From contig JAAXIC010000047.1 of the NCBI GenBank assembly GCA_012270555.1, forward strand, positions 1-51,069: a stretch of 51,069 bases of DNA, written 5' to 3'. This document shows, in pieces, positions 34,578-43,403 of the stretch. Position 1 is the first letter of the stretch, and every line of letters begins with the position of its first letter. This stretch comes from Chloroflexota bacterium. Its GTDB lineage: Bacteria > Chloroflexota > UBA11872 > VXOZ01. Under the pieces are notes generated by a model. The model did no database searches. It had not been told where the DNA came from and saw only the letters and a list, made by a program, of their open reading frames with translations. A program made the position numbers and the translations under genes.

Positions 34578-36068
34578 TCAAGCGGTTGCCCACGCGCGGG
34601 CACGGGCGACGGCGCGCTGCCAGGTGGCGTAGCGGGCGTCTCGTTCGTCGGCGCTGATTTGGGGTTCGTAGCGCCGGGCGACCCGCCACTGCGCCGCTAT
34701 CGTTTCTGCGTCCGGCCAGAAACCCACACCGAGACCCGCCAAGTACGCCGCGCCGAGCGCCGTGGTCTCCGTTACCGTGGGCACGACGACGGGGATGCCG
34801 AGCAGGTCCGCTTGGGTCTGCATGAGGAGCGCGTTTGCCACCGCGCCGCCGTCGGCCCGGAGTTCCCGCAACGCGACACCCGACTCCTGCTGCATTGTTT
34901 CCACGACGTCGCGTGTCTGGAGCACGATTGCTTCCAGAGTAGCCCGGACAACGTGCGCCTTGGTGGAGCCCAGGGTCAGACCAAGAATTGTGCCGCGCGC
35001 TTGGGGATCCCAATAGGGCGTGCCCAGACCCGTGAACGCAGGCACCACGACCACGCCGCCGGAGTCCGGCACTTGGCGTGCCAGTTCCTCACTCTCCGCT
35101 GCCGTCGCAATGACGCCCAGCTTGTCGCGCAGCCATTGCACGGCCGCTCCGGCCACGAAGACCGACCCTTCCAGCGCGTAGGCAGGACCGTCCGCCGAGG
35201 CTGCCACTGTCGTCAGCAGACCGGAATCGGAAGGCTTGGCCTGGCCGCCGGTATGCGAGAGCAAGAAGCAGCCTGTTCCATAAGTATTCTTCGCGTGTCC
35301 CGGCTGCCAGCAGGTCTGACCGAAGAGCGCCGCCTGCTGATCGCCCGCGATACCGGCAATCGGAACGGCAACGCCAAACACCGCCGGATCTGTGTGCCCC
35401 ACTACGCCCGATGAAGGTACGACTTGCGGCAAGGCCTCTCGTGCAATGCCAAAGAGCGCGAGCAAGCCGGCATCCCAATCATGCGCGTGAATGTCGTAGA
35501 GCATGGTGCGGGAAGCATTGGTGGGGTCTGTGACGTGCTGCCTGTGTCCTGTGAGTTGCGCAATCAGCCACGCGTCCACGGTGCCCAGGCAGAGGTCGTT
35601 CTGCGCCGCGAGTTCTCTGGCGCGCGGGACGTTTTGCAGCAGCCATTCAAACTTGGGGCCGGAAAAGTACGCGTCCAGCACCAAGCCCGTCTTCTTGCGA
35701 ATCTCGTCGGTAAGACCTTGCGCTGCCAGGAATTGGCAGCGCGCCGCCGTGCGCCGGCACTGCCAGACGATGGCGTTGCCCAGCGGCTCGCCGGTTGACC
35801 GTTGCCAGGCGAGGCTGGTCTCCCGCTGGTTGGTGATGCCGATGGCCGCGATCCGCTCCGGCGCAACCGCTGTCTTCTGAAGCACGGCTTGGATCGAGTC
35901 ACGCTGCGTTTGCCAGATGGCGTTGGGATCGTGCTCCACCCAGCCGGCTTGCGGATAAATCTGCGGCAATTCTTGACCGGCGCTGGCAACAATCTGCCCG
36001 GCGGCGTCAAAGAGAATTGCCCGCGACGACGTAGTTCCTTGATCGAGGGCAAGAATGTACGTACTCAT
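34578..36068 (-). CDS. glpK: glycerol kinase
   Basis: A 496-residue FGGY kinase that phosphorylates glycerol to glycerol 3-phosphate. The beginning YILALDQGTTSSRAILFD, the WVEHDPNAIW block, NQRETS, and the FGGY C-terminal signature region (GLGTPYWDPQARG, then LRADGGAVANALLMQTQAD) are all typical of GlpK. The length equals the family norm. The usual partners glpF and glpD are not within the window, so uptake and oxidation must be encoded elsewhere. Confidence 0.93.
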   Translation of the reverse strand: MSTYILALDQGTTSSRAILFDAAGQIVASAGQELPQIYPQAGWVEHDPNAIWQTQRDSIQAVLQKTAVAPERIAAIGITNQRETSLAWQRSTGEPLGNAIVWQCRRTAARCQFLAAQGLTDEIRKKTGLVLDAYFSGPKFEWLLQNVPRARELAAQNDLCLGTVDAWLIAQLTGHRQHVTDPTNASRTMLYDIHAHDWDAGLLALFGIAREALPQVVPSSGVVGHTDPAVFGVAVPIAGIAGDQQAALFGQTCWQPGHAKNTYGTGCFLLSHTGGQAKPSDSGLLTTVAASADGPAYALEGSVFVAGAAVQWLRDKLGVIATAAESEELARQVPDSGGVVVVPAFTGLGTPYWDPQARGTILGLTLGSTKAHVVRATLEAIVLQTRDVVETMQQESGVALRELRADGGAVANALLMQTQADLLGIPVVVPTVTETTALGAAYLAGLGVGFWPDAETIAAQWRVARRYEPQISADERDARYATWQRAVARARAWATA

Positions 36069-36149
36069 AGCATTATCACAGACCTGTCCAAGAAGGCCTT
36101 TGCGGAGTTGACGAACTGGCTTCAGGAGTAGCGGATGGCCGAAAGGTTC

Positions 36150-36818
36150 CTAGAATAGGCTGAGTTGATCCGAGGCGGGCTCGTCGGCGGTCGCGGCGGC
36201 CTCCGCAGTGTCATCTTCCTTCCGCTCGAAGTATCCCTGGTCATGCAACTCTTTGAGTTGTTTGGCGATTCCGGGCAATTTCTGAATATCCTCGAAGAGC
36301 ATCTGCTTGATAGCCGGGGTGCGCAGGCCGGCCGCGGGGTGGTAGAAGGGCACGTAGGCGCGGCTGTCGGCGAACTTCGGCTCGCCGTGCACGGCGGAAA
36401 TCTTCGCGCCGGGGAAGAAGCGCGCCAGCGAGTAGCGGCCGAGCGTGACGATGATGCGCGGCGCGATGGCGGCAAGCTGTCGTTCCAGATACGCGTTGCA
36501 GGCGGCGATTTCGTCCGGCTGCGGATCGCGGTTGCCGGGCGGACGGCACTTGACGACGTTGGTGATGAACACCTGCTCGCGCCGCAAGCCCACCGCGGCC
36601 AGCATCTCCTCCAGCAGCTTGCCGGCCGGACCGACAAAAGGCCGCCCCTGCTGGTCTTCGTGAAACCCCGGCCCCTCGCCGATGAACATGATGCCGCTCT
36701 TGATCGCCCCCTCGCCCGGCACCGCCTTGGTGCGCTTTTCACACAGCCGGCACGCGCTGCACGCCCGCACCTCCGCGCCTATTGCTTCCAAAAGTTGCTC
36801 AGGGGTCTGTTCCGCCAC
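36150..36818 (-). CDS. type-4 uracil-DNA glycosylase
   Basis: A 222-residue iron-sulfur glycosylase that removes uracil from DNA. Motif A is GEGPGFHED (family GE(A/G)PG), followed by FVGPAGKLL, NVVKCRPPGNRDP, and motif B YHPAAGLR near 160. Cysteines in CSACRLC near the N terminus, with those in KCRPP and ACNAYL, provide the 4Fe-4S ligands. A glutamate- and alanine-rich tail follows. The start is GTG 36818 with GGAG eight bases upstream. It lies 81 bases upstream of glpK on the same strand but has no functional link to it. Confidence 0.9.
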   Translation of the reverse strand: MAEQTPEQLLEAIGAEVRACSACRLCEKRTKAVPGEGAIKSGIMFIGEGPGFHEDQQGRPFVGPAGKLLEEMLAAVGLRREQVFITNVVKCRPPGNRDPQPDEIAACNAYLERQLAAIAPRIIVTLGRYSLARFFPGAKISAVHGEPKFADSRAYVPFYHPAAGLRTPAIKQMLFEDIQKLPGIAKQLKELHDQGYFERKEDDTAEAAATADEPASDQLSLF

Positions 36819-36949
36819 CGAGATACTCCGTCGCTGCCAGGCGCGATTATTAGGTTAGTCTGCACCTACAGTACAGAATCTCGCCACCACTGGGCAAGAG
36901 AGATGGATTTGGACACCCAACCCGCAATGATTCCTCGCATCGAAAAATG

Positions 36950-38797
36950 TTAATTGACAACACCACCCAGGCATTGCTGTTGGTAGCCTTCGCTGAGAAT
37001 GACCCAATCTCGCAGCACGTTGTCGCCTCTTAGCCATGCCCGCATGAGCCCATTCATGGAGCGTTCAGCGCTATTCGGACTGCGCTTCCCGTAGCGGCCG
37101 TACGTTTCATACCACCACGAAGCCTCCAGTCTGAAAGCGTTGACCTCCTCTTGCAGGCACTCTGCTGCATTCGCTACAGGGTAGCCCCCTCTCAGGTGAT
37201 GTTGCTCAACGTGGTACGTCTCGTGAATAAGCAGCGCCGCAAGAAACTCTTTACTCTGACCGCGATACGAACTGTCAACCACAATTAGGTGTTCGGATGG
37301 GGAGAAGTAGGCTTGGGGTCCATTGGTACGGTCAAACCTAACATCTGCGCCACTGGAAACGATCACGTCCACGGTGGCAATGCCTAGCTTGTTCTCACCA
37401 AGCATCGCTGTTCTGTATGCGTCGGCAAGTTCCGGGTCAATGAAGGGTCCGTCCCCATAGTCCTCACACTGGTTTCTATAGTGCTCACTTAACCACACCC
37501 AGCGCATACCCATTTCAGATGTGTACCACTCCACATCCCAATTCGCCCATCGCTCGCGCTCATTGGGGTTGCGTTTTCCGTTCTCACCGTATCTCTCTAG
37601 CCAGTATTGAGCCGCAAGTCCTTCCTGGACTATCCTTCTTTCCATGCACTCCTCCCATGATTCAGGGGATCCGGATTCGCCATAGAACACCAGTCCCATC
37701 GTCGGCCAGACAAGCGCCTTGGCGAGGATCTCTAAACTCTCACTGCGTAAACTCTGGTCAATGGTGATGCGGTTATCGGTCGTACTAAATTGAGCGATTG
37801 AGCCATCAAGGTTGCCGAAAACCGCACTGGCGCCCAACTGCACGAACTCGTCGGCAATACTGTTCCCGATCTTGGTCTGGCGTAAGACCTGGAAGGCGTT
37901 TGCAAGCGTTGAGTCTACCGCTGGACGGGGAGTGGGAGTGGGAGTTGGTGTGGAAGGCACGCCGAATTGCTCGCAGATAGTATCCATCGACAGGGTTCTA
38001 CGGATGCCGTTATCAAGATGTGCCGCAAGGACAGCGTTTGCGAACTTTTCCTCCTCGGTAGGGTTCTGCTTGCCGCGCGCGCCGTAAGTTTCTAGCCAAT
38101 ACTTAGCCGACTGGGTATAGGCTTCCACTCTTCTGCTCATACACTGTTCCCAGGATTGCGGCTGGCCGAAATCAACTACCGACGCCATCAGCACTGTCGG
38201 ATAGATCAACATAAAGGCCTGCATTTCGTAACTCTCGCGTCGGTACCGTTCGTGGAGGCGAATGCTGGGAGGAGACTCGCTCCACGAGGTTAGAGAGTCG
38301 CTATCTGTTCCAAACTGGACGCTTGCGCCTAAACGCACGAATGTGTCAGCGACTTGGTTCCCAGTAGGCGAACGGCGCATGATGTGATAGGCATGGGCAA
38401 GCGTTGGATCTATAGATGGCTGTGGGTGAGCGGTGGTAGCCGGAGTTGGTGTCGGTGGCGGAGTGTGTATGTGGTCGGCCTCCCAAGGGAAGCGCTCGGT
38501 ATTTAGGCGCTGGACAAGACCATTCGGGCCGTTGATCCACGTGCGGTACCCGTCCGTGAATGCCGTCCAGTTGTCGGCCTTGCGCCAAGCCATGAGTCCG
38601 CCAGTGGTGTGCTGATTGCTATCGCCTATGGCGTTGTAGTACTCATTCTCCAGGCACTCGCCTACAATATCGTGTCCGATGAGGTCGCGGAGTGTCTTGA
38701 ATCCCAAGCGAAACTCACAATCTGCAGCATGCAGAGTTCCTCCAGTGAGAATCGTCAAACTAACACCCAGCACTATCCCCGCTATCAACCGCCTCAT
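36950..38797 (-). CDS. secreted protein with three diverged copies of a metallopeptidase-like domain
   Basis: A 615-residue exported protein of unknown function. Signal peptide: 1-24 (MRRLIAGIVLGVSLTILTGG, cut after LHAA). Residues 27-106 form a separate N-terminal domain (TTGGLMAWRKADNWTAF) of a type I recall in Chloroflexota secreted proteins. Proline-threonine linkers (about 112-120 and 283-291) then separate three homologous units: 128-277, 294-445 and 452-610. Each shares LA.AY, LGA.V.F, WEQCM or AAECL, and a WYETYG..GKRSPN-type block. Only unit 3 has a zinc site, HETYH (525-529) with EEVNAF (550-555); units 1 and 2 have FMLIYP and ALVWP there, and RR in place of EE. ATG 38797 is chosen for the signal peptide and upstream purine-rich site. 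Base composition appears lower in GC than neighbouring genes, possibly from transfer. Confidence 0.75.
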   Translation of the reverse strand: MRRLIAGIVLGVSLTILTGGTLHAADCEFRLGFKTLRDLIGHDIVGECLENEYYNAIGDSNQHTTGGLMAWRKADNWTAFTDGYRTWINGPNGLVQRLNTERFPWEADHIHTPPPTPTPATTAHPQPSIDPTLAHAYHIMRRSPTGNQVADTFVRLGASVQFGTDSDSLTSWSESPPSIRLHERYRRESYEMQAFMLIYPTVLMASVVDFGQPQSWEQCMSRRVEAYTQSAKYWLETYGARGKQNPTEEEKFANAVLAAHLDNGIRRTLSMDTICEQFGVPSTPTPTPTPRPAVDSTLANAFQVLRQTKIGNSIADEFVQLGASAVFGNLDGSIAQFSTTDNRITIDQSLRSESLEILAKALVWPTMGLVFYGESGSPESWEECMERRIVQEGLAAQYWLERYGENGKRNPNERERWANWDVEWYTSEMGMRWVWLSEHYRNQCEDYGDGPFIDPELADAYRTAMLGENKLGIATVDVIVSSGADVRFDRTNGPQAYFSPSEHLIVVDSSYRGQSKEFLAALLIHETYHVEQHHLRGGYPVANAAECLQEEVNAFRLEASWWYETYGRYGKRSPNSAERSMNGLMRAWLRGDNVLRDWVILSEGYQQQCLGGVVN

Positions 38798-38955
38798 TCT
38801 TCCACTCTCCCTCAACTCAGGATCAGTGAGCTTCAGCCAACGCAGTTGCTCGCTGACTATCCAAGAACTGCAGTTTATCCAAAAAATAGTATCGCATACA
38901 AGAGCGAAAATGTCTTTATGTAAGATACTATCGAGAGAGGTGAGAAAAATAAAAA

Positions 38956-38985
38956 CGCCCGTGCGATTTCTCCAATGCACGGGCG
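38956..38985 (-). terminator. intrinsic terminator of dapA
   Basis: On the minus strand CGCCCGTGC and GCACGGGCG form a perfect 9-base stem with a 12-base loop, followed by TTTTTATTTTT. It begins about 38 bases after the dapA stop at 39024. The plus-strand side also carries a CTATTTTT run, so it may work in both directions. Confidence 0.85.
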
Positions 38986-39023
38986 CTCTATTTTTGCCTA
39001 TGTTCGCTGTTGTCTAGCGCCTC

Positions 39024-39950
39024 CTATGCCGTTGCCAGCACCGACAGGTTCGGGTCCAGCTCGTAGGTACCCAGCAGTTCGCGGAGGGTGTGGGCGAAGT
39101 CGTCAGGGACGGGGATCAGGGGCAGGCGGTGGCCGCCGGCGTTGAAGCCGGAGAGGTTGAGACAGGCCTTGATGGCGGCGGGGCTGGCGACCGGAGAGAT
39201 GGGCGGGAAGATGGACGTAAAGAGCGGCATCAGGTGTTGGTGGAGCGCGCCGGCTGCCGGGATGTCGGACGCCACGGTGGCCTCGATCATCTTCTTGATT
39301 TGCAGGCCGATGACGTGGCTGGCGACGCTGATGATGCCGTAGCCGCCCATGCACATGATGTGGTACGTATCGGAATCGTTGCCGCTCCACACGCGGAAGT
39401 CATCGGGCGCTAAGCGCAGCACGTCGGAAATCTGGCCCAGGTCGCCGGAGGCCTCTTTCACGCCGATGATATTGTCCACCTCGGCCAGGCGCGCCGTGGT
39501 CCCGGCTTCCATGTTGCGCACCGTGCGGGTGGGCACGTTGTAGACGATGCACGGCAGCGACGTGCTCTCCGCGATCGTCCTGAAGTGCTGATAGAGGCCC
39601 TCCTGCGGCGGGTTATTGTAATACGGCACCACGAGCAGCAGGCCGTCCACGCCGAGGGCTTCGGCCTCTTGCGAGAACGCCACGCTCTCGCCTGTATTGT
39701 AGTTGCCGGTGCCCGCGATCACCGGCACGCGGCCGTCGGACGCCGCCATGACGGTGCGGTAGCACTCCAGCTTTTCCTCATGGGAAAGCGTCGGTGATTC
39801 GCCGGTGGTGCCGGTGACGAGCAGCGCGTCCGAGCCGCCCTCAATCAGTTGCCGGGCCAAGTTGCCGAGTTGGTCGTAGTTCACTGAGCCGTCGTCGGCA
39901 AAGGGCGTGACCATCGCCGTAATGAGTCTGCCGAGTTCTATACGTGCCAT
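39024..39950 (-). CDS. dapA: 4-hydroxy-tetrahydrodipicolinate synthase
   Basis: A 308-residue TIM-barrel aldolase that condenses pyruvate with aspartate semialdehyde. It shows GTTGESPTL (substrate carboxylate binding), the tyrosine in VYNVPTRT, and the Schiff-base lysine in IIGVKEASGDL. The length is normal. The ATG at 39950 has AAGGAG nine bases upstream, a strong match. A clear intrinsic terminator follows, so the gene is monocistronic. Other members of the N-acetylneuraminate lyase superfamily look similar, but the motif set and the presence of asd and dapB support dapA. Confidence 0.92.
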   Translation of the reverse strand: MARIELGRLITAMVTPFADDGSVNYDQLGNLARQLIEGGSDALLVTGTTGESPTLSHEEKLECYRTVMAASDGRVPVIAGTGNYNTGESVAFSQEAEALGVDGLLLVVPYYNNPPQEGLYQHFRTIAESTSLPCIVYNVPTRTVRNMEAGTTARLAEVDNIIGVKEASGDLGQISDVLRLAPDDFRVWSGNDSDTYHIMCMGGYGIISVASHVIGLQIKKMIEATVASDIPAAGALHQHLMPLFTSIFPPISPVASPAAIKACLNLSGFNAGGHRLPLIPVPDDFAHTLRELLGTYELDPNLSVLATA

Positions 39951-40373
39951 TGCTGCCTGCTCCTTGATCGCGTGCGGTCGTTTGAGTCAGTGTACATTAC
40001 GCCTAGCGCATTGTCACTCGTTTCCGGCGTCAATCGGGGCCGCTTGGCAAGCGTAGTGGCGTATGCACGGAGGACGACGTTTTGCAGCTCTGCTCTCTTC
40101 GCACATCCTCAATCTTTGGGAGGGAAATCCTAAGAATGAGCGCCGCAGAATCGTCCCCTCACCCCAACCCTCTCCCCAGGGAGAGGGAGCAGAGCGCGCC
40201 CAATAAGCGTACCGTCTTGATCTTAATGCGACAGCATTGGGGCGCAATCCCTGCCTTCCTGTCCGGATTTACGCAAAGATTTCCCCAGGGAGAGGGCGTA
40301 ATTCCTGCTTCCCTGTCCGAAGTTACGCAAAGGTCTTCCCAGGAGAGGGAGTTGCCTGTTGCTATAGGTACGC
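39951..40373. other. intergenic region with tandem repeat units
   Basis: No gene is supported over about 420 bases. CCCCTCACCCCAACCC followed by TCTCCCCAGGGAGAGGG (40155-40188) belongs to the same family as 44248-44310 and 6950-7037. It is followed at about 40240-40350 by two near-identical units, each with CCTGTCCG, TTACGCAAAG and CCCAGG(G)AGAGGG. Spacing is too irregular and copies too few for a CRISPR array. Confidence 0.55.
40240..40350. repeat. two tandem units of the TTACGCAAAG / CCAGGGAGAGGG repeat
   Basis: Two consecutive units of about 55 bases each read CCTGCCTTCCTGTCCG/CCTGCTTCCCTGTCCG, then TTACGCAAAG and a CCCAGGGAGAGGG-like end. A related single unit is at 44325-44357. The family has no coding capacity. 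Confidence 0.6.
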
Positions 40374-41438
40374 CTACTCGGCAGTGCGCGCAAACGTGCC
40401 TGCGACCGGGGCTGGAGTGTCCACTGCGGACTCTTCGAGGCGCGCGCCCGCGACGGGCCGTGGCTGGAGAATGCGGGAGGCGCCCGCTTGCTGGAGCTGG
40501 CTGCCGAGGACTTCTGGCTCTGGATGCAGCGCAATTATCGTGCCGCCGTCACCGGCGCCGGCCAGCTTGGCGCCCAACGCACCATTGCGCAGCGCAGCCG
40601 CTATCAAGCGCTCGTTCTCTTCCCCGGACCCGCCCAGGTCGCGTTGGATGGCGTGGTTCTCGTTCATCAGCCGGCCCAGGTGTGCCCAGTCCGCTTCCAG
40701 CAGGGCTTTCTTGCCCTCGCGCGCGAGGCGGCCAATCTCGACATACGCCTGCACCACGTGGCGTTCGCCTTCCAACCACCGTTCACGGATCGGCCTGTGC
40801 ACCACGTCGGCGCGATGCTCGACACCGGTGTGCGCCAGCACAAAGGGGAGTTCAGGCACCAGCGGTGTCAGGGATTCGACGGCAGCATACGGCTCGCTGT
40901 GCACTTCCCGGTAGAACTCCTTGTCGCGAAACTCCATGTAATTGAGCCCGCCGAAAGTTGGCATATAAAAGTCCTGGTACCCGCAAATCACGCCCATGTC
41001 GTTGAGCTCGATGCCGCGGGCGGTTTCCGCAAAGAAGTATTTACTCATTGCGCGTCCCTGGTATGAGATAAGCGCGTAGAGGGCCGCCACAACGAGCGAC
41101 GACGAGCTTGACAGTCCAGAGCCGGTGGGCACGTCGCTCCAGCACGTAAAGTGCGCCTTCATGCCAAGGCACTGCTGCTGGGAAATCACCGCGCGCAGCA
41201 CGTCGAAATGATCGCCGCGCTGCCGCAAGTCGTCGCGTGAGCGGATGGTCACCACACCCTGATCGGATTCGAGCGTGAGCCGGTCCGCGGGACGTATGGA
41301 GACGTAGCCCCGCTCGGCAATCGTACAGGAGAGCACGCTGCCGCCGTACATGTCGGTGGGGTTGCCGATGATGCCGCAGCGTCCGGGCGCGGAAGCGACC
41401 ACGGCAGCTTCCGGCGTGTCTTGGCTAGCGGAAGGCAT
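40374..41438 (-). CDS. GHMP family sugar kinase (glucuronokinase-like)
   Basis: A 354-residue GHMP kinase that phosphorylates the anomeric or another hydroxyl of a small sugar. The N-terminal block APGRCGIIGNPTDMYGG resembles the RxGLLGNPSDxY segment of plant glucuronokinase, as I recall it. The ATP-binding motif PTGSGLSSSSSLVVAAL is at about 106-122, and the GAKLAGAGDGGTI motif 3 is near 295-307. Length fits the family. It overlaps the galU stop as TGATG (41440-41436), meaning tight coupling. A route glucuronate to glucuronate-1-phosphate to UDP-glucuronate, with the galU product as pyrophosphorylase, is possible but unproven; mevalonate-type or fucose-type kinases are alternatives. Confidence 0.78.
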   Translation of the reverse strand: MPSASQDTPEAAVVASAPGRCGIIGNPTDMYGGSVLSCTIAERGYVSIRPADRLTLESDQGVVTIRSRDDLRQRGDHFDVLRAVISQQQCLGMKAHFTCWSDVPTGSGLSSSSSLVVAALYALISYQGRAMSKYFFAETARGIELNDMGVICGYQDFYMPTFGGLNYMEFRDKEFYREVHSEPYAAVESLTPLVPELPFVLAHTGVEHRADVVHRPIRERWLEGERHVVQAYVEIGRLAREGKKALLEADWAHLGRLMNENHAIQRDLGGSGEENERLIAAALRNGALGAKLAGAGDGGTIIALHPEPEVLGSQLQQAGASRILQPRPVAGARLEESAVDTPAPVAGTFARTAE

Positions 41439-42325
41439 CAGAGCGTCGCCGTTTTGCGCAGCAAGTGCTGCCGCACGAGGTAGCCGTATTTCTCGTCGGA
41501 GAGCGCGAAGTCGATGAAGGCCTTGAAATACGTCTCGAAATTGCCGATGTCGTACCGCACCTCTTCGGACGCAAGCTCAACGCAGCGCACCAGTTGTTGT
41601 TGCTTGATGAGCACCTCGATTGAGTCCGCGAGCCAGAGTTCGTTGCCTTTGCCGGGCAAGGTCAGGCGCGTCGCCTCAAATATCTCCCTATTCATAATGT
41701 ACCGTGGCACCACGGCGAAGTTGCTCGGCTCGCTGCCGCGCGGCGGCTTCTCCACAATGCCTGCGATAGCAAAGTCGGGCCCCGCTTCTCCTGTGGGCCG
41801 CACGACGCCATAGCGATGAGCATCCTGCGGCGCCACGCGCTCCACGGCCATGGTGCAAACAGCGCCGCTCTGCGCGTGGCTGTCAATCATGCGGCGCAGG
41901 AGGTTGCCGCCCTTGATGATGGTATCGCCAAAGGCCACGACAAACGGCTCGTCCCCGACGAATTCTTGGGCGAGCCGCACGGCGTCCGCCTGGCCGGTCT
42001 GCACGCTCTGGCGCGTGTAGAAGACGTGGAGGAGCGTATCAAAGTTTGGCAGCCGCTCCGCCAACTCCAGATCATCGTTGCCGAGCCGCTCTTCCAGTTC
42101 GGGATCGCGGTCGAAGTGGTCTTCGATTGACCATTTCTTGCGGCCGGTCACGAAGAGAATCTGGTTGATGCCGGCCTGCTCCATCTCCTCAACCACGTAC
42201 TGCACCACCGGCTTGCGGCCGACGGGCAGCATTTCCTTGGGCTGGGACTTGGTTGCAGGGAGCAGCCGGGTGCCGAGACCGGCAACGAGGATAACGGCCT
42301 TGGAGACGTGGGATTGCTGCGCCAT
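41438..42325 (-). CDS. galU: UTP-glucose-1-phosphate uridylyltransferase family protein
   Basis: A 295-residue nucleotidyltransferase that makes UDP-sugars from UTP and sugar-1-phosphate. The beginning KAVILVAGLGTRLLPATKS and PKEMLPVGRKPVVQYVV carry the catalytic loop and lysine; IVEKPPRG and LWLADSIEVLI follow. Length and sequence fit GalU. The GHMP kinase starts inside its stop codon, so the pair may feed one pathway from free sugar to UDP-sugar. The name rests on family resemblance; a broader UDP-sugar pyrophosphorylase is possible. Confidence 0.87.
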   Translation of the reverse strand: MAQQSHVSKAVILVAGLGTRLLPATKSQPKEMLPVGRKPVVQYVVEEMEQAGINQILFVTGRKKWSIEDHFDRDPELEERLGNDDLELAERLPNFDTLLHVFYTRQSVQTGQADAVRLAQEFVGDEPFVVAFGDTIIKGGNLLRRMIDSHAQSGAVCTMAVERVAPQDAHRYGVVRPTGEAGPDFAIAGIVEKPPRGSEPSNFAVVPRYIMNREIFEATRLTLPGKGNELWLADSIEVLIKQQQLVRCVELASEEVRYDIGNFETYFKAFIDFALSDEKYGYLVRQHLLRKTATL

Positions 42326-42606
42326 GAGAGGGCATGCTCCATTGGGACGGCCAAAGGTGTCTGATTCACGGTAGCGCGGAAATTACTGAGTTGTCAACGT
42401 TACTGGAGATATTCACCTAGCTTGACCATAGGGACAGCAATAAGCGCTGTCCGGATGCTGAGACAAGCACGGGAGCGGGCTCCCAGACTTGCAGACTTCA
42501 AGAGCCGGCAGGCCACAGCACAACGAGTTCTCACGAGAGAGCCTACAAAATGACGGTAGCGTCCCGCAACAGACGGGCTCGTTGAGCCTGGCGTCGGTGT
42601 TTATCT
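42326..42606. other. intergenic region with a short hairpin
   Basis: No gene is seen. GGACAGC (42432-42438) and GCTGTCC (42446-42452) form a perfect 7-base stem with a 7-base loop, in the gap behind the minus-strand methyltransferase and before galU. No T-run follows on either strand, so its role is open. Confidence 0.35.
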
Positions 42607-43305
42607 TCATTTGCGTGCCAAGACGATCAAGGCAAAATTCACTGATCCAAAGTTCTTGCGCATGAATTCAGTTTCGAACTCCCCTGGTACCTCGCAGCCG
42701 GGAACGTCCCGCACGGCGGATAGGGTGAGTCCGGCACCAGTCACAGCTTGGAGATAGTCGTCGCGCGTATGTGGCTCGTTGGGCAGGTGATAGGTTATTC
42801 CGTCCTCGACGAACTGTGTCGGCATGCCACAGGACACAAAGTCGGGATGTACGTCGGTAATGAGCAGATGGGCTCCAGGCGCCATTATGCGAAAGAACTC
42901 ACTGACCGCGCCTCTGAGATTCGCAACATGGCAGAGAGTCAGCGCGCACACCACCAGATCGAAGGCGGCAGACTCGACCGGCACCTCGTCCTCTAGCGAG
43001 GAACTCACGAAATCAATGTGAATGTTCTCGCAGGCCGCGGCGCGTTGCGCAATGGCTTGCATAGCGGGATTGGGCTCTATGGCCGTGACCTGCCAGCCCC
43101 GCCGTGCAAGCTTGAGCGCAAACCGACCGGTCCCGGCGCCTGCGTCGAGCGCGGTCATACCCTCCACGCTATTCAGTAGGTCTAGCGAGTACACCTCCTC
43201 GGTGGCTATGAGCGTGTTCCACGTCGTGTTGTAGCTCTTTGCCCAGCGTGAGTAGCCCTCCATCAGGCTTAGCTTGACTGGCGTCGGGTGTCCCATCCGG
43301 CTCAT
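42607..43305 (-). CDS. class I SAM-dependent methyltransferase
   Basis: A 232-residue Rossmann-fold methyltransferase. The AdoMet-binding motif I is LDAGAGTGRFALKLA at about 53-67, with IEPNPAM (acidic residue after strand 2) and DLVVCALTLCHV (motif post-II) following. The C-terminal part (YLQAVTGAGLTL, FETEFMRKNFG) resembles ubiquinone/menaquinone or small-molecule methyltransferases, but the substrate is unknown. ATG 43305 is the start; no strong site precedes it. The next gene on this strand is the creatininase, about 100 bases upstream. Confidence 0.82.
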   Translation of the reverse strand: MSRMGHPTPVKLSLMEGYSRWAKSYNTTWNTLIATEEVYSLDLLNSVEGMTALDAGAGTGRFALKLARRGWQVTAIEPNPAMQAIAQRAAACENIHIDFVSSSLEDEVPVESAAFDLVVCALTLCHVANLRGAVSEFFRIMAPGAHLLITDVHPDFVSCGMPTQFVEDGITYHLPNEPHTRDDYLQAVTGAGLTLSAVRDVPGCEVPGEFETEFMRKNFGSVNFALIVLARK

Positions 43306-43403
43306 TGTCCAGATTTACTTCTGTTCGTGCTTCTCGCTCAAGAGCAAGTATTCGCGTTTGACCTATTATCGCCACGTTACAGGTGCACGTGAGCGGCGGT
43401 AGG

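Noticed and set aside
40240-40350. CRISPR-like tandem units
   Set aside because: Only two units, no constant repeat with distinct spacers, and relatives of the unit are scattered singly elsewhere.
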